From DASQGA01 sp963762085 (GTDB taxonomy: Bacteria > Actinomycetota > Thermoleophilia > Gaiellales > Gaiellaceae): a stretch of 64,000 nucleotides of DNA. The translations under genes were made by a program, and so were the position numbers. The notes beneath the pieces were generated by a model. The model saw only the letters and a list, made by a program, of their open reading frames with translations, was not told the origin of the DNA and did no database searches. The DNA lies in contig CAVXJD010000002.1 of the NCBI GenBank assembly GCA_963762085.1, positions 62,001 through 126,000 on the forward strand, in the 5' to 3' direction. Positions 32,950-43,095 of this stretch are shown in pieces (position 1 is the stretch's first letter; each line of letters begins with the position of its first letter).

Positions 32950-33950
32950 GTGGATCTCCCTCTTCTCGAAGAGACGCTTGCCGAGCGTCGGCAGCCGCGG
33001 TACCGCACCGGACAGGTGTGGGAGTGGGCCGCGCGCGGTGCGGCAAGTTACGAGGAGATGACGAACCTGCCCGCAGGTCTCAGGGCGGAGCTCGCGGACG
33101 CCGTTCCCTTCTCGACGCTCGCCCTCCAGTCCGAGGCGAAGAGCAGCGACGGCACGGTGAAGGCGCTCTTCCGGACCAGCGATGGGCACGCAGTCGAGGC
33201 CGTGCTCATGCGCTACCGCGACGGACGCCGCTCGCTCTGCCTCTCGAGCCAGTCCGGCTGCCCGCTCACCTGCACGTTCTGCGCCACCGGCCAGATGCGC
33301 TTCGGCCGAAACCTCACGGCCTCGGAGATCCTCGACCAGGCGCTCCACTTCCGCCGGTTCGAGCGCGTTGACCATGCGGTCTTCATGGGCATGGGCGAGC
33401 CGATGCTGAACTTCGACCACGTGGTGACCGCTGCGAGGCGCCTGCCGGATCTCGGTATCACCCATCGGCGAACGACGATCTCCACCGTCGGCTGGATCCC
33501 GGGGCTCCGGCGCTTCGTCGAGGAGGTGGAGGAGCCGGTTCGCCTGGCGCTCTCGCTGCACGCGCCCGACGACGAGCTCCGAAGCCGCATCATGCCGGTC
33601 AACGATCGCTACCCCCTCGCGGAAATCCTCGCACTCTGCAACGAGCACCATCGGAGGTCGAACCGGAAGGTGTTCGTCGAGTACGTCATGCTCGAGGGCG
33701 TCAACGACAGCATCGCGCAGGCAGCCGCGCTCGCCGGCCTGCTCGATCCGAAGGTCTACAAGGTGAATCTGATTCCGTATAACCCGACAGGGATGTACGA
33801 GGGCTCGAACCGGGAGACGATTGCCGCGTTCAAGCACGTTCTCGACCGCGCGCGCCTCCCTGCAACCGTGCGCCTGACGCGCGGACGCGACATCGCGGCA
33901 GCCTGCGGACAGCTGGCCGCCGCTTCCTCGCCGGAAGGAGGCACAGCACC

Positions 33951-33954
<4 letters not shown>
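32950..33954 (+). CDS. rlmN: 23S rRNA (adenine-2503-C2)-methyltransferase
   Basis: This 334-residue radical-SAM enzyme methylates A2503 of 23S rRNA and also A37 of some tRNAs. The cluster-binding motif is Cys104, Cys108, Cys111 in SGCPLTCTFCATG. Other family segments are FMGMGEPMLNFD, ALSLHAPDDELR and the C-terminal IAAACGQL, which holds the Cys that carries the methyl group. The GTG start gives the expected length. The ATG of the next gene overlaps the stop (ATGA). Confidence 0.96.
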
Positions 33955-34553
<599 letters not shown>

Positions 34554-35268
34554 CCTGGCAGGTCGCCGAGGTCGCCGGCTCGGTTCGGGAGACCCCGCGC
34601 GTCGTCACCATCGTCCTCGACGCCCCCGCCTGGCCCGGGCACCGGGCCGGCCAGCACCTCGATGTGCGCCTGACCGCCGAGGACGGTTACCAGGCGCAGC
34701 GAAGCTACTCGATCGCCTCGCCGCCGGGGGAGCCTCCCGCGATCACGGTCGAGCGCCTGGACGACGGCGAGGTGTCGCCCTATCTCGCTGACGAGCTTCG
34801 GGTCGGCGACGGGCTCGAAATCCGCGGCCCTATCGGCGGGTACTTCGTCTGGGAGCCGTCCACGGGCGGTCCCCTGCTTCTGGTCGCGGGCGGCTCGGGC
34901 GTCGTCCCGCTGATGGCGATGCTCCGCCACCGGACCGCCTCCGGGACCGACACGCCGACTCGTCTTCTCTACTCGTCGCGGGCGTGGGAGGACGTGATCT
35001 ACCGGGATGAGCTCGAGCGCCTGGCAGCGGCTAACGGCCTCGAGGTCGTCCACACGTTGACTCGTTCGCAGCCGCCCGGCTGGACGGGATACGCCCGGCG
35101 TGTCGATGTGGGGATGCTCCGCGAGGTTGCCTGGCCCCCCGACGAGGGAGCCCACGTCTTCGTCTGCGGGCCAACGTCGTTCGTCGAGACCGCGGCGGAT
35201 GGTCTCGTCGAGGCCGGGTATCCGCCGGGAAGCATCAAGACGGAACGCTTCGGAGCGACAGGAGGGTG

Positions 35269-35523
35269 ATGGAACCCCTGGACGGCAACGCGATCGGAGG
35301 CGAGCTCCTCGAGGTCTTCGGCATCGAGATGACCGTCTCGACAGCCGTTTGCAGGGCGTGCGGAGCCGCCGGTCCCGTCGCCGAGACGGTCGTCTACTTA
35401 CGAGCGCCGGGGACGGTCGTCCGCTGCCGCTCGTGCTCGAGCGTCCTCTTTCGCATCGTGCGCGGCCCCGGCCGCACGTGGATCGACCTGGGAGGCCTTC
35501 GGACGCTCGAGATCCACGAATAG
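35269..35523 (+). CDS. DUF6510 family protein
   Basis: This small protein of 84 residues starts MEPLDGNAIGGELLEVFG and carries two CxxC pairs (VCRACGAAG and VRCRSCSSVLF), so it is probably a zinc ribbon. The LRAPGTVVRCRSC block is typical of DUF6510. The GTG at 35266 is an alternative start. It overlaps the stop of the flavin reductase gene. It ends a three-gene set with the molybdoenzyme, suggesting an accessory or regulatory role. The function is unknown. Confidence 0.85.
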   Translation: MEPLDGNAIGGELLEVFGIEMTVSTAVCRACGAAGPVAETVVYLRAPGTVVRCRSCSSVLFRIVRGPGRTWIDLGGLRTLEIHE

Positions 35524-35556
35524 GTTGGGCGCGGCTGCCCGCGGGTAGAGCGACGC

Positions 35557-36399
35557 ATGGCCTGGGACACATCTCTCGACGCTTCCGCCCCTGCGCGGCG
35601 TGCCAAGCAAGCCGCTCGCAGCCCCTGGGTGGAGTGGCTGGCCCGCTTCGGAATGGTCGCCCAGGGCCTCCTCTACGGCCTGGTGGCCGTACTCGCGATC
35701 GGGGTGGCCCTGGATCAGGGCGGCAAGACGACCGACCAGCACGGTGCTATCGAGACGCTGGCGGGCCAGAGCTGGGGGAAGTGGGTGCTCGTGCTGCTTG
35801 CGATCGGACTCGGCGGCTACGCCCTCTGGCGCTTCGTCGTCGCGATCCTCGGTGAGAAGGTCGAGCATGGCGAGGATGTCGGAGTCGGCAAACGACTCAT
35901 CTACGCGGCGCGCGGCCTGATCTACGCAGGTCTCTGCTGGACCGCAGTCTCGATCGTGATCGATGCCGGCAGCTCGGGCGGCGGAAACAAGCAGGAGAAG
36001 GCGGCCGCAGTGGTGCTCGACTGGCCCGGCGGCGTCGCACTCGTGACTGCCGTCGGCCTCGGAGTCCTGGGCTACGGCTTCTGGAACGTCTACAAGGGCC
36101 TGTCAGGCCGGTTTCTGAAGGACATGAAGACCGAGGAGATGGACGAGGCCGGCCGCCGCTGGATCCGAAGGACCGGTCTCGTCGGCCACGTGGCGAGGGG
36201 CGTCGTCTTCGGCCTGGTCGGCATCTTCCTCGTCAAGGCGGCGCTCGAGTACAACCCCGACGAGGCGATCGGGGTCGACGGGGCGCTGCAAAAGCTTGCA
36301 TCGCAAGCGTACGGCGACGCCCTGCTCGGAGTCGTGGCCGCCGGGCTGCTCGCCTACGGTGTCTTCTGCCTGGCGCGCGCTCGCTACCGCGAGGTGTAA
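35557..36399 (+). CDS. DUF1206 membrane protein
   Basis: This 280-residue protein has three copies of the DUF1206 two-helix unit. Each repeats the pattern R-G-x-x-Y/F-G-L-V near the start of a helix pair: RFGMVAQGLLYGLVAVLAI, AARGLIYAGLCWTAVSI and HVARGVVFGLVGIFLVK. A conserved G-Y-x-x-W/F segment ends each unit (GGYALWRF, GYGFWNVYKG). There are six predicted helices and the N-terminus is cytoplasmic. The function of the family is unknown. The gene follows DUF6510 by 33 bases. Confidence 0.9.
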   Translation: MAWDTSLDASAPARRAKQAARSPWVEWLARFGMVAQGLLYGLVAVLAIGVALDQGGKTTDQHGAIETLAGQSWGKWVLVLLAIGLGGYALWRFVVAILGEKVEHGEDVGVGKRLIYAARGLIYAGLCWTAVSIVIDAGSSGGGNKQEKAAAVVLDWPGGVALVTAVGLGVLGYGFWNVYKGLSGRFLKDMKTEEMDEAGRRWIRRTGLVGHVARGVVFGLVGIFLVKAALEYNPDEAIGVDGALQKLASQAYGDALLGVVAAGLLAYGVFCLARARYREV

Positions 36400-36405
36400 T
36401 CGACG

Positions 36406-36443
36406 GCCTTTAGAAGGCTTACGGTTGCCCCACTTCAAAGTGG
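36406..36443 (+). repeat. two adjacent small inverted repeats
   Basis: GCCTT-TAG-AAGGC at 36406-36418 and CCACTT-CA-AAGTGG at 36430-36443 lie between the DUF1206 gene and the L,D-transpeptidase gene. Neither has a T tract. They could be weak terminators or a regulator site for the transpeptidase. Confidence 0.4.
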
Positions 36444-36468
36444 CAAAGTTTCTGCCTACCATGCCGGT

Positions 36469-37422
36469 GTGATCCACCGGATTCTCGCCACGATCCTCGT
36501 TGCCAGTGCGTTCGGCGCTGCCGTGCCCGCCGCGGGCGTGTCGCTGCCGCAGATCCCGCGCGGCGTCACCGTCGGAGGCGTCGCGGTCGGCGGGCTGACC
36601 TTCGAGCCCGCTCGCGCCAAGGTGGAAGGCCGCTTCGACGAGCCGATCCGCGTCTTCTACAACGACAAGGTCTGGCACGCGTCACCCGCATTGCTCGGCG
36701 CGAACGCGACGATCCAGGACGCGATCGCGCGCGCGGTCCACGCCAAGCGCGGACAGAAAATCCCACTTCGAGTCGACGTCGACCGCGCTGCCGTCCGCCG
36801 CTTCGCCGCCTGGCTCGACCGGAAGTACCGCCGGCCGGCGGTCGATGCAAAGCTCGTCGGCCTCTCCAAGCTGGCTCCGTCCTTTACCGAGGCAAAGCCG
36901 GGTCGGCAGGTGGCCAGAAAGACCCTCGTCCGCCAGATCGTTCAGGCCCTGCGATCGACGTGGAGAGGCGCGCAGATCGCCCTGCCGCTCGAGCCGATCG
37001 AGCCCAAGCTGACCAGCGCGAACTACGGGCCGATCATCGTCATTCGCCGCGGCTCGAACCGGCTCTCGCTCTACAACGGCCCCTCGCTCGTGCGCACCTT
37101 CGGAGTGGCGACCGGACAATCGAAGTACCCGACACCGCTCGGCACCTTCGAGATCGTCAGCATGCAACGGAACCCGTGGTGGCTGCCGCCGGACAGCGAT
37201 TGGGCGAAGGACGCGAAGCCGATCCCACCCGGCCCGGGCAATCCACTCGGCACGCGCTGGATGGGCCTGACCGCCCCCGGGGTCGGGATCCACGGGACCC
37301 CCGATGCCGCTTCGATCGGCTACTCGGCCTCCCACGGGTGCATCCGGATGAGGATCCCCGACGCCGAGTCGCTCTTCACGAGCGTGGACACCGGCACTCC
37401 CGTCTTCATCGTCGGCGCCTGA
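36469..37422 (+). CDS. L,D-transpeptidase (YkuD) with N-terminal peptidoglycan-binding-like domain
   Basis: This 317-residue exported enzyme has a GTG start, then a signal-peptide-like stretch (ILATILVASAFGAAVPAAGVS), a VanW/PG_binding_4-type domain (about 30-175) and the YkuD catalytic domain (about 185-317). The active-site motif is HxxxxxxxxxxxSHGCIRM in IHGTPDAASIGYSASHGCIRM, with the catalytic Cys within SHGCIRM. The role is 3-3 cross-linking of peptidoglycan or anchoring of proteins. Confidence 0.94.
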   Translation: MIHRILATILVASAFGAAVPAAGVSLPQIPRGVTVGGVAVGGLTFEPARAKVEGRFDEPIRVFYNDKVWHASPALLGANATIQDAIARAVHAKRGQKIPLRVDVDRAAVRRFAAWLDRKYRRPAVDAKLVGLSKLAPSFTEAKPGRQVARKTLVRQIVQALRSTWRGAQIALPLEPIEPKLTSANYGPIIVIRRGSNRLSLYNGPSLVRTFGVATGQSKYPTPLGTFEIVSMQRNPWWLPPDSDWAKDAKPIPPGPGNPLGTRWMGLTAPGVGIHGTPDAASIGYSASHGCIRMRIPDAESLFTSVDTGTPVFIVGA

Positions 37423-37429
37423 CCCCTTA

Positions 37430-38652
37430 GTGCGCCTCACGCAGACCGAGGCCCGGCGCCTGGCCGTCACCTGCCAGCACCTCGCCGGCGCCCGGCCGAC
37501 GGCCGACGAGGCCGGCGTGCTGGACCTCGTCCGCGACATCGGCTGCCTGCAGCTCGACCCGATGAACGTCGTCGCACGGACGCATCAACTCGTCCTCCTG
37601 AGCCGCCTCGGGAACTACGATCCGGCCGTCCTCGACTCGCTGCTCTGGCGCCGGCGGGAGCTCTTCGAGTTCTGGGCACACGCGGCGTCGATCGTGCCCA
37701 CGTCCGACTATCCGATTCACGAGGCAACGTTGATGCGCGGCTATCCCAAGCGCCATCAGAAGCTGCGCGACTGGGTGGCAGCCAACGCCACCCTCCGGCG
37801 CCAGATCTTCGCCGAGCTGACGAAGCGCGGCCCGCTCCGGGCCCGCGACTTCTCCGGGAAGGCGGCCGTGCCCTGGAGCTCCACGGGCTGGACGGAGGGT
37901 ACGGAGGTCACGCGCATGCTCGACTACCTCTGGATCTGCGGCTCTATCGCCGTCGTCGGACGGGAAGGTCAGTCGCGAGTCTGGGATCTGTCCGAGCGCT
38001 GGCTGCCCGAGCAGAGGGCTGCACGGCCTCGTCTTTCGGTTCGGGAGGCCGTCTCACTGGCCGCCGAACGCTCGCTACGAGGGCTGGGCATCGGTACGAA
38101 GCGGCACATCTCCCAGCACTTCGTCCGCGACCGGTATCCGGGGCTCGACGCGGCCCTTCGCAAGCTCGTGCGCGACGGCCGCGTCCTCGAGGCGCAGATC
38201 ATCGGGGATGACGGCGAGCCCTGGCCTGGCAGCTGGTACGTCCACACGGACGACGCTCCCGCTCATCGAGGCGCTGAAGGGTGGTGCCTGGGAGCCTCGC
38301 ACGACCCTCCTTTCCCCCTTCGACAACCTGATCGCCGACAGGGCGCGGACCGAGCAGCTGTTCGGCTTCCGCTTCCGCATCGAGATCTACGTCCCCAAAG
38401 CTAAGCGCGAATACGGCTACTACGTGCTCCCGATCCTGCACGGAGACGCGCTGATCGGCCGCGTCGACCCGGCCTACGACCGCAACGAGCAGCGCCTGGT
38501 CGTGAACGCGGTCCATGCCGAGCCCGGCCAGGGGCCGGAGACGGGCCCGGCGGTCGTCCAACGCGCTCGAGGAGCTCGGCACCTTCCTCGGGGCCCGGTC
38601 GATCGATCTCGCCGGCCCGGTCCCGAGTGTGTGGCGTAACGCGCTCGCCTAG
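37430..38652 (+). pseudogene. YcaQ/AlkZ-like DNA glycosylase (winged-helix), two frameshifts
   Basis: The product belongs to the HTH_42 family, which unhooks interstrand cross-links. The segment IGCLQLDPMNVVARTHQLVLL carries the QxD catalytic motif of the YcaQ branch. The first frame runs to about 38254. Dropping the G at 38255 continues the protein as LPLIEALKGGAWEPRTTLLS through PFDNLIADRARTE. Dropping a C at about 38559 restores NALEELGTFLGARSIDLAG to a natural stop at 38652. The corrected protein would have about 406 residues, a normal length. Both changes are single-base insertions and may be sequence errors rather than decay. Confidence 0.85.
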
Positions 38653-39267
38653 GCAGGCACGCGCGGGCGCTCGTCCATCCGGCGGATCCACGCGCCGATC
38701 TGCGGGTGCGTGACGCCGAGGGGCAGGTTCTCGACCAGAACACGGTGGAAGGGCTCTTCGTCCTCGGGATCGTGGAGGAGCGCGTACTTCAGGAACGGGA
38801 ACGCGGCGCAGTCGGCGGCCGAGAACTCGCCGAGGAGGTAGTCACGGCCGGTCAGCATGCCCTCGAAGACGTCAAGCGAAGCGGCCATCTCAGCTCCGAG
38901 CTCGGCGATCTCGCGTCCGGTCCGGATTGAGCCCGGCCAGGGCGTCCGCAATCGCGTTCGGCGGCGCCTTCCAGACCCGGTTGAACCAGTCCACGAAGAC
39001 GACGCACTCGGCGCGGCGGGCCGGGTCCCTCGGGTACAGGGGCGGATCGGGATAGCGCTCCTCCAGGTACTCGAGGATGTGCGTCGAGTCCGAGACCACG
39101 CGGCCCTCGTCCTCGAGCACCGGCACGAGGCTCTGGCCGCTCACGGCGACGATCGGGCTCCGGTCGGCCGGGTCGACGTCGACCGGCTCGGCCTCGAGAC
39201 CCTTGTGGGCGAGGGCGAGCGCGACCCGCTCGACGTTCGTGGAGAAGGGGATCCGGTAAAGGCGCAT
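38649..39267 (-). pseudogene. glutathione S-transferase family protein, one frameshift
   Basis: The ATG at 39267 opens an N-terminal thioredoxin-fold domain (MRLYRIPFSTNVERVALALA, then SLVPVLEDEGRVVSDSTHIL). The frame runs into a stop after PDRTRDRRARS. Removing one base at about 38913 joins PDRT to EIAELGAEMAASLDVFEGML, the helical C-terminal domain, which ends at 38649. The corrected length of about 205 residues is normal for a GST. The start overlaps a TGA (TGATG) that could end the preceding hydrolase. The 3' end overlaps the convergent glycosylase gene by 4 bases. Confidence 0.82.
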
Positions 39268-39869
39268 CACGTGCGCGTGGACTTCCGGCTCGCGAGCGGC
39301 GCGCCCGAACCGCTCCAGCAGGAGCTCGAGCACCTTCGGCTCGCGGTCGCGCGTGAAGTGCTCCCCGCCCGGCTCGACGACCACCTCCGCCCCGAGTCGC
39401 TCCTTCACGCCCGGCCGTTGGCTTCCCAGTCCGACGTGTAGGGGTCGTCCGTCGAGAGCAGGGCAACGACCTTGCCTGCTGCGGCACGTGCGGCTGCGTC
39501 GTCGAACGGCGTCGCCCAGAGCTCGCTCGTCTCGTCCCGCTCGTCCTCGTCGAGCCAGAACCAGGGTGCAACCAGCAGACAGCCTTCGACCGGAGGGCCG
39601 CCCTGCGCGAGCGCCCTGGCGATCGTCTGGCACCCGACGCTGTGCCCGACGAGCACCGTCGCAGCCCGATCCCGCGGGTCGTCTCCGAGCCACTCCAGGA
39701 AGGCGGGCACCCACGTCTCGGGCCGCGGCGTGCCCGGGTCTGGCAGCTCCGGAATCCCGATCGCGTCGAATGGGGGCGGATCCAGCGCGCGAAGCTCGTC
39801 CCGAAGCCACGGATACCAGTCGGCGCCGGGCGCGCCATCCCAACGGTGGATGATCCCAAGTCGGCGCAA
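39267..39869 (-). pseudogene. RBBP9/YdeN-like alpha/beta hydrolase, frameshifted
   Basis: From the TTG at 39869 the frame encodes LGIIHRWDGAPGADWYPWL, then the nucleophile elbow VLVGHSVGCQTIARAL with Ser and later CLLVAPWFW, as in RBBP9-type serine hydrolases. It hits TGA at 39405 after DPYTSDWEANGRA. Inserting one G turns that TGA into Trp and continues as KERLGAEVVVEPGGEHFTRD, with the catalytic His of GGEHF. That frame has no stop before the GST start, so a second shift probably exists near 39270-39330, which would use the TGA overlapping the GST ATG. The true C-terminus is unresolved. Confidence 0.78.
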
Positions 39870-39872
39870 GTC

Positions 39873-41373
39873 TCAAGCGCCCTTCTGGGCCTCGAGCGCC
39901 TCGCCGGCGGCGGGCTGGCCGGACAGGTCGGGGTGCTCCTCGAACCCGTACTTGACGATCGCGCGCTTCGCGGCCTTGACCTCGTCGAGCCGGCGAACCG
40001 GCCGGCTGTGGGGCGCGTCCTTCACGAGCCGCGGATCCTCGGCGGCCTCCCGGGCGATCGACCGCATGGCCTCGACGAAGTCGTCCAGCGTCTCCTTCGG
40101 CTCGGTCTCCGTCGGCTCGATCATGAGCGCCTCGGGCACGATCAGCGGGAAGTAGATCGTCGGCGGATGGAACCCGTAGTCCATGAGCCGCTTCGCGACG
40201 TCGAGAGCGCTGACGCCGTGCTCCCGCTTCAAGCCGCGCGCCGAGAGCACGAACTCGTGCATGCAGAGCCGGTCGAACGGAAGCTCGTACACGTCCCTGA
40301 GCCGCGCGAGCATGTAGTTCGCGTTCAGGACAGCGGCCTCGGACATGGCGCGGAGCGCCGGCCCGTACGCACGGATGAACGCGTAGGAGCGCACAAACAC
40401 GCCGAACGGCCCGCAGAACCCGCGGACCTTGCCGATCGACTTCGGTCGGTCGTAGTCGAGCCGGAACGCATCGCCCTCCCGGACGATTGCGGGCGCGGGC
40501 AGGAAGGGCTCGAGGATCTCCCGCACGGCCACCGGCCCGCCACCGGGCCCGCCCCCGCCGTGTGGCTGCGAGAAGGTCTTGTGGAGGTTGTAGTGGATGA
40601 TGTCGAAGCCCATGTCGCCGGGGCGCGAGATGCCGCAGACCGCGTTCAGGTTCGCGCCGTCGTAGTAGAGGAGCGCGCCCGCGTCGTGGAAGATCTCCGC
40701 CACCTCCTCGATGTGCTCGTCGAAGAGGCCGAGCGTCGAGGGGTTCGTGAGCATGAGGCCGGCGGTGTTCTCGTCGACCTTCGCTCGCAGGTCGTCGAGG
40801 TCGAGGTTCCCCCGTTCGTCCGTCTCGACCTTCTTGAGCTGGTAGCCGGACATCGTCACGCTCGCAGGGTTCGTGCCGTGGGCCGTATCCGCGGTGATCA
40901 CGGTCGTCCGCTGCTCGCCCTCTCCCCGGTCGGCGAAGTAGGCGCGCATGAGCATGAGCCCGGTGAGCTCGCCCTGAGAGCCGGCTGCAGGCTGCAGCGA
41001 GACCGCGTCGAGCCCCGCGACCTCTGCCAGGATCTCCTGCAGGCGCCACATCAGCTCGAGCGCACCCTGCGACCCCTCCTCCTCCTGATGCGGGTGCAGG
41101 TCCCGAAAGCCCGGCAGCATCACGACCCGCTCGTTGACGCGCGGGTTGTGCTTCATCGTGCACGAGCCGAGCGGGTAGAAGCCCGTGTCGACGCCGAAGG
41201 TCCGATCGGCGAGCGCGGTGAAGTGCCTGACGACCTCGGGCTCGGCGAGCTCGGGCAGGCGCGGGGCCCGCTCACGCCGGAGCGCTTCCGGGACATCGAC
41301 CTTCGGCACGTCGTAGTGCGGCAGGCTCGCAGGCGCGGCGTCCCGGCTGCGACTTCTCGAAGATCAGCTTCAC
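39873..41373 (-). pseudogene. gcvPB: glycine dehydrogenase (decarboxylating) subunit 2, one frameshift near the 5' end
   Basis: The PLP lysine is in FDIIHYNLHKTFSQPHGGGG and the glycine-rich loop follows. The family's usual N-terminus is present at 41373 (GTG, MKLIFEKSQPGRRA), overlapping the gcvPA stop as GTGA. An extra base at about 41331 then shifts the frame. In the shifted frame ASLPHYDVPKVDVPEALRRE continues to a normal end at 39873. A GTG at 41309 opens the remaining 478 residues if the shift is real. Subunit 2 forms the P-protein with gcvPA, which releases CO2 from glycine and loads the aminomethyl group on GcvH. A sequence error is more likely than loss of this gene. Confidence 0.9.
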
Positions 41374-42704
41374 GCCGCCGCCACCTCCTCGAGGACGGCC
41401 GCCAGCCGGTCGATGTCCGCCGGGCTCCTCTTCTCGGTAACGCAGACGAGCAGCGCGTCGTCCAGGCCCTCGTAGTCACGCCCGAGCGCGTAGCCCGGAT
41501 GGATGCCTTGCTTACGGGCGGCACGGATCACGTCCTGGCCACTCCGTCCGACGCGGACGGCAAACTCCTTGAACGTTGTCTGTTCTGGAAACACCGGCTG
41601 GAGCCCGAGCTGCTCCTTCGCGTAGGCCCCGAGGCCCATGCAGGTCTCGCCCACCTCCCTGAGCCCCTGGGGGCCGAGCCAGCTCAGGTAGATGAGCCCA
41701 GCCAGGGCAAGGAGCGTCTGGTTCGTGGTCATGTTGTGGGTCGCCTTCTCACGACGGATGTGCTGCTCACGTGTCTGGAGCGTCAGGACGAATCCACGCT
41801 TGCCGTCCAGGTCGGTCGTCTCGCCGATGATCCGACCCGGCATCCGCCGGATGAAGTCTTGCCTGGCAGCGAAGAAGCCGTAGTGCGGGCCGCCGTACGA
41901 GAGGTAGTTCCCGGCGCCCTGGCCCTCGCCGATCGCGATCGCGCACCCGTAGGCCCCTGGCGCCTCCAGAACACCGAGGGAGAGCGGATCGACATGGGCG
42001 ACGGCGAGCGCGTCGGCGTCGTTGGCTGCCGCGGCCAGCTCGGGAGCCGGCTCCAGGCAGCCGAAGAAGTTGGGCTGCTGGAAGATCACGCAAGCGGCAT
42101 CCGCGGCGGCGCCTCGCAGCTCGTCGGGGTCCGTGACTCCGTCTCGATGCGGCACCTCGACGACCTCGAGCCCGAACCCGGGCGCGTAGGTCTTCACGAC
42201 CTGCCGGGTCTGCGGATTCAGGGTCTCGGCGAGGACGACCTTGGTCCGCCCCGTGACGTGCTTGGCGACGTAGCAGGCGTCAGCGGCAACGGTGGTCCCG
42301 TCGTAGCCGGATGCGTTGGAGACGTCCATGCCGGTCAGCTCGCAGATCACCGTCTGGTACTCGAAGATGGCCTGCAGGACGCCCTGGCTCATCTCCGGCT
42401 GGTAGGGCGTGTAGGCAGTCAGGAACTCGCCCCGCGCGAGCATCGCGTCGACGACGGCAGGAACGTAGTGGTCGTACATGCCGGCCCCGAGGAAGGAGAG
42501 CTCCTCCGAGACGGAGACGTTCTTCCCGGCCAGCGCGGAGAGGTGCTCGACGAGCTCCTGCTCGGAGAGCGCCGGCTCCATGACCAGAGGGCGGTCGAGG
42601 CGGAGGCTCTCCGGGATGTCCCGGAAGAGCTCGTCCACAGACGAGACGCCGATCGCGTCGAGCATCGCCTCGCGGTCGGCATCCGTGAGCGAGAGGTAGC
42701 TCAC
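41370..42704 (-). CDS. gcvPA: glycine dehydrogenase (decarboxylating) subunit 1
   Basis: This 444-residue P-protein N-terminal subunit starts MSYLSLTDADREAMLDAIGV and contains YTPYQPEMSQGVLQAIFEYQT, SNASGYDGTTVAADA and GGPHYGFFAARQDFIRRMPG, all characteristic. Length matches the split-subunit form. The ATG overlaps the stop of gcvH by 4 bases, and its own stop overlaps the gcvPB GTG. The operon order is gcvT-gcvH-gcvPA-gcvPB. Confidence 0.96.
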   Translation of the reverse strand: MSYLSLTDADREAMLDAIGVSSVDELFRDIPESLRLDRPLVMEPALSEQELVEHLSALAGKNVSVSEELSFLGAGMYDHYVPAVVDAMLARGEFLTAYTPYQPEMSQGVLQAIFEYQTVICELTGMDVSNASGYDGTTVAADACYVAKHVTGRTKVVLAETLNPQTRQVVKTYAPGFGLEVVEVPHRDGVTDPDELRGAAADAACVIFQQPNFFGCLEPAPELAAAANDADALAVAHVDPLSLGVLEAPGAYGCAIAIGEGQGAGNYLSYGGPHYGFFAARQDFIRRMPGRIIGETTDLDGKRGFVLTLQTREQHIRREKATHNMTTNQTLLALAGLIYLSWLGPQGLREVGETCMGLGAYAKEQLGLQPVFPEQTTFKEFAVRVGRSGQDVIRAARKQGIHPGYALGRDYEGLDDALLVCVTEKRSPADIDRLAAVLEEVAAA

Positions 42705-43093
42705 TCGGAGAGCAGTTCCTTGTAAGCAGCGACGTCGAGTAGCCCGTCGACCTCCGCTGGATCCGAGAGCCGCACTTTGATCAGCCAGCCCGCTCCGTAC
42801 GGATCCTCGTTCACCTTCTCGGGCTCGTCCACGACTGCCTGGTTCACCTCGACCACCTCGCCGGTGAGCGGCGAGACGAGGTCGGATACGGCCTTCACCG
42901 ACTCGACCTCTCCGTAGCTCTCGTCCTTGGCGACCGAGCTTCCCGACTCAGGGGGCTCGAAGTGGACGAGCTCGCCGAGCGCGTCCTGGGCGTACCAGGT
43001 GATTCCGATCGTCGCCGTGTCGCCGTCCACCTTCGCCCAGTCGTGCTCGGGGTGGTACTTGAGCTCTTCGGGATAGCTCTCTGCCGCTGCCAC
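42701..43093 (-). CDS. gcvH: glycine cleavage system H protein
   Basis: This 130-residue lipoyl-carrier protein has the lipoylated Lys67 in GEVESVKAVSDLVSPLTGEV. The N-terminal KYHPEHDWAKVDG and central IGITWYAQDALGELV blocks are typical. It shuttles the aminomethyl group between P, T and L proteins. It lies 2 bases after the gcvT stop and overlaps gcvPA. Confidence 0.97.
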   Translation of the reverse strand: MAAAESYPEELKYHPEHDWAKVDGDTATIGITWYAQDALGELVHFEPPESGSSVAKDESYGEVESVKAVSDLVSPLTGEVVEVNQAVVDEPEKVNEDPYGAGWLIKVRLSDPAEVDGLLDVAAYKELLSE

Positions 43094-43095
43094 TC

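Noticed and set aside
38890..41163. A 757-codon minus-strand frame spanning the hydrolase, GST and gcvPB
   Set aside because: It stitches together real C-terminal hydrolase and N-terminal GST sequence with a shadow of gcvPB. It is an effect of the frameshifts, not a fusion protein.
39642..42725. A 1027-codon open frame on the plus strand opposite the gcv genes
   Set aside because: It is antisense to the gcvPA and gcvPB genes, which show clear motifs. The plus-strand product is His/Arg/Val-rich with no recognisable domain, which is typical of high-GC shadow frames.
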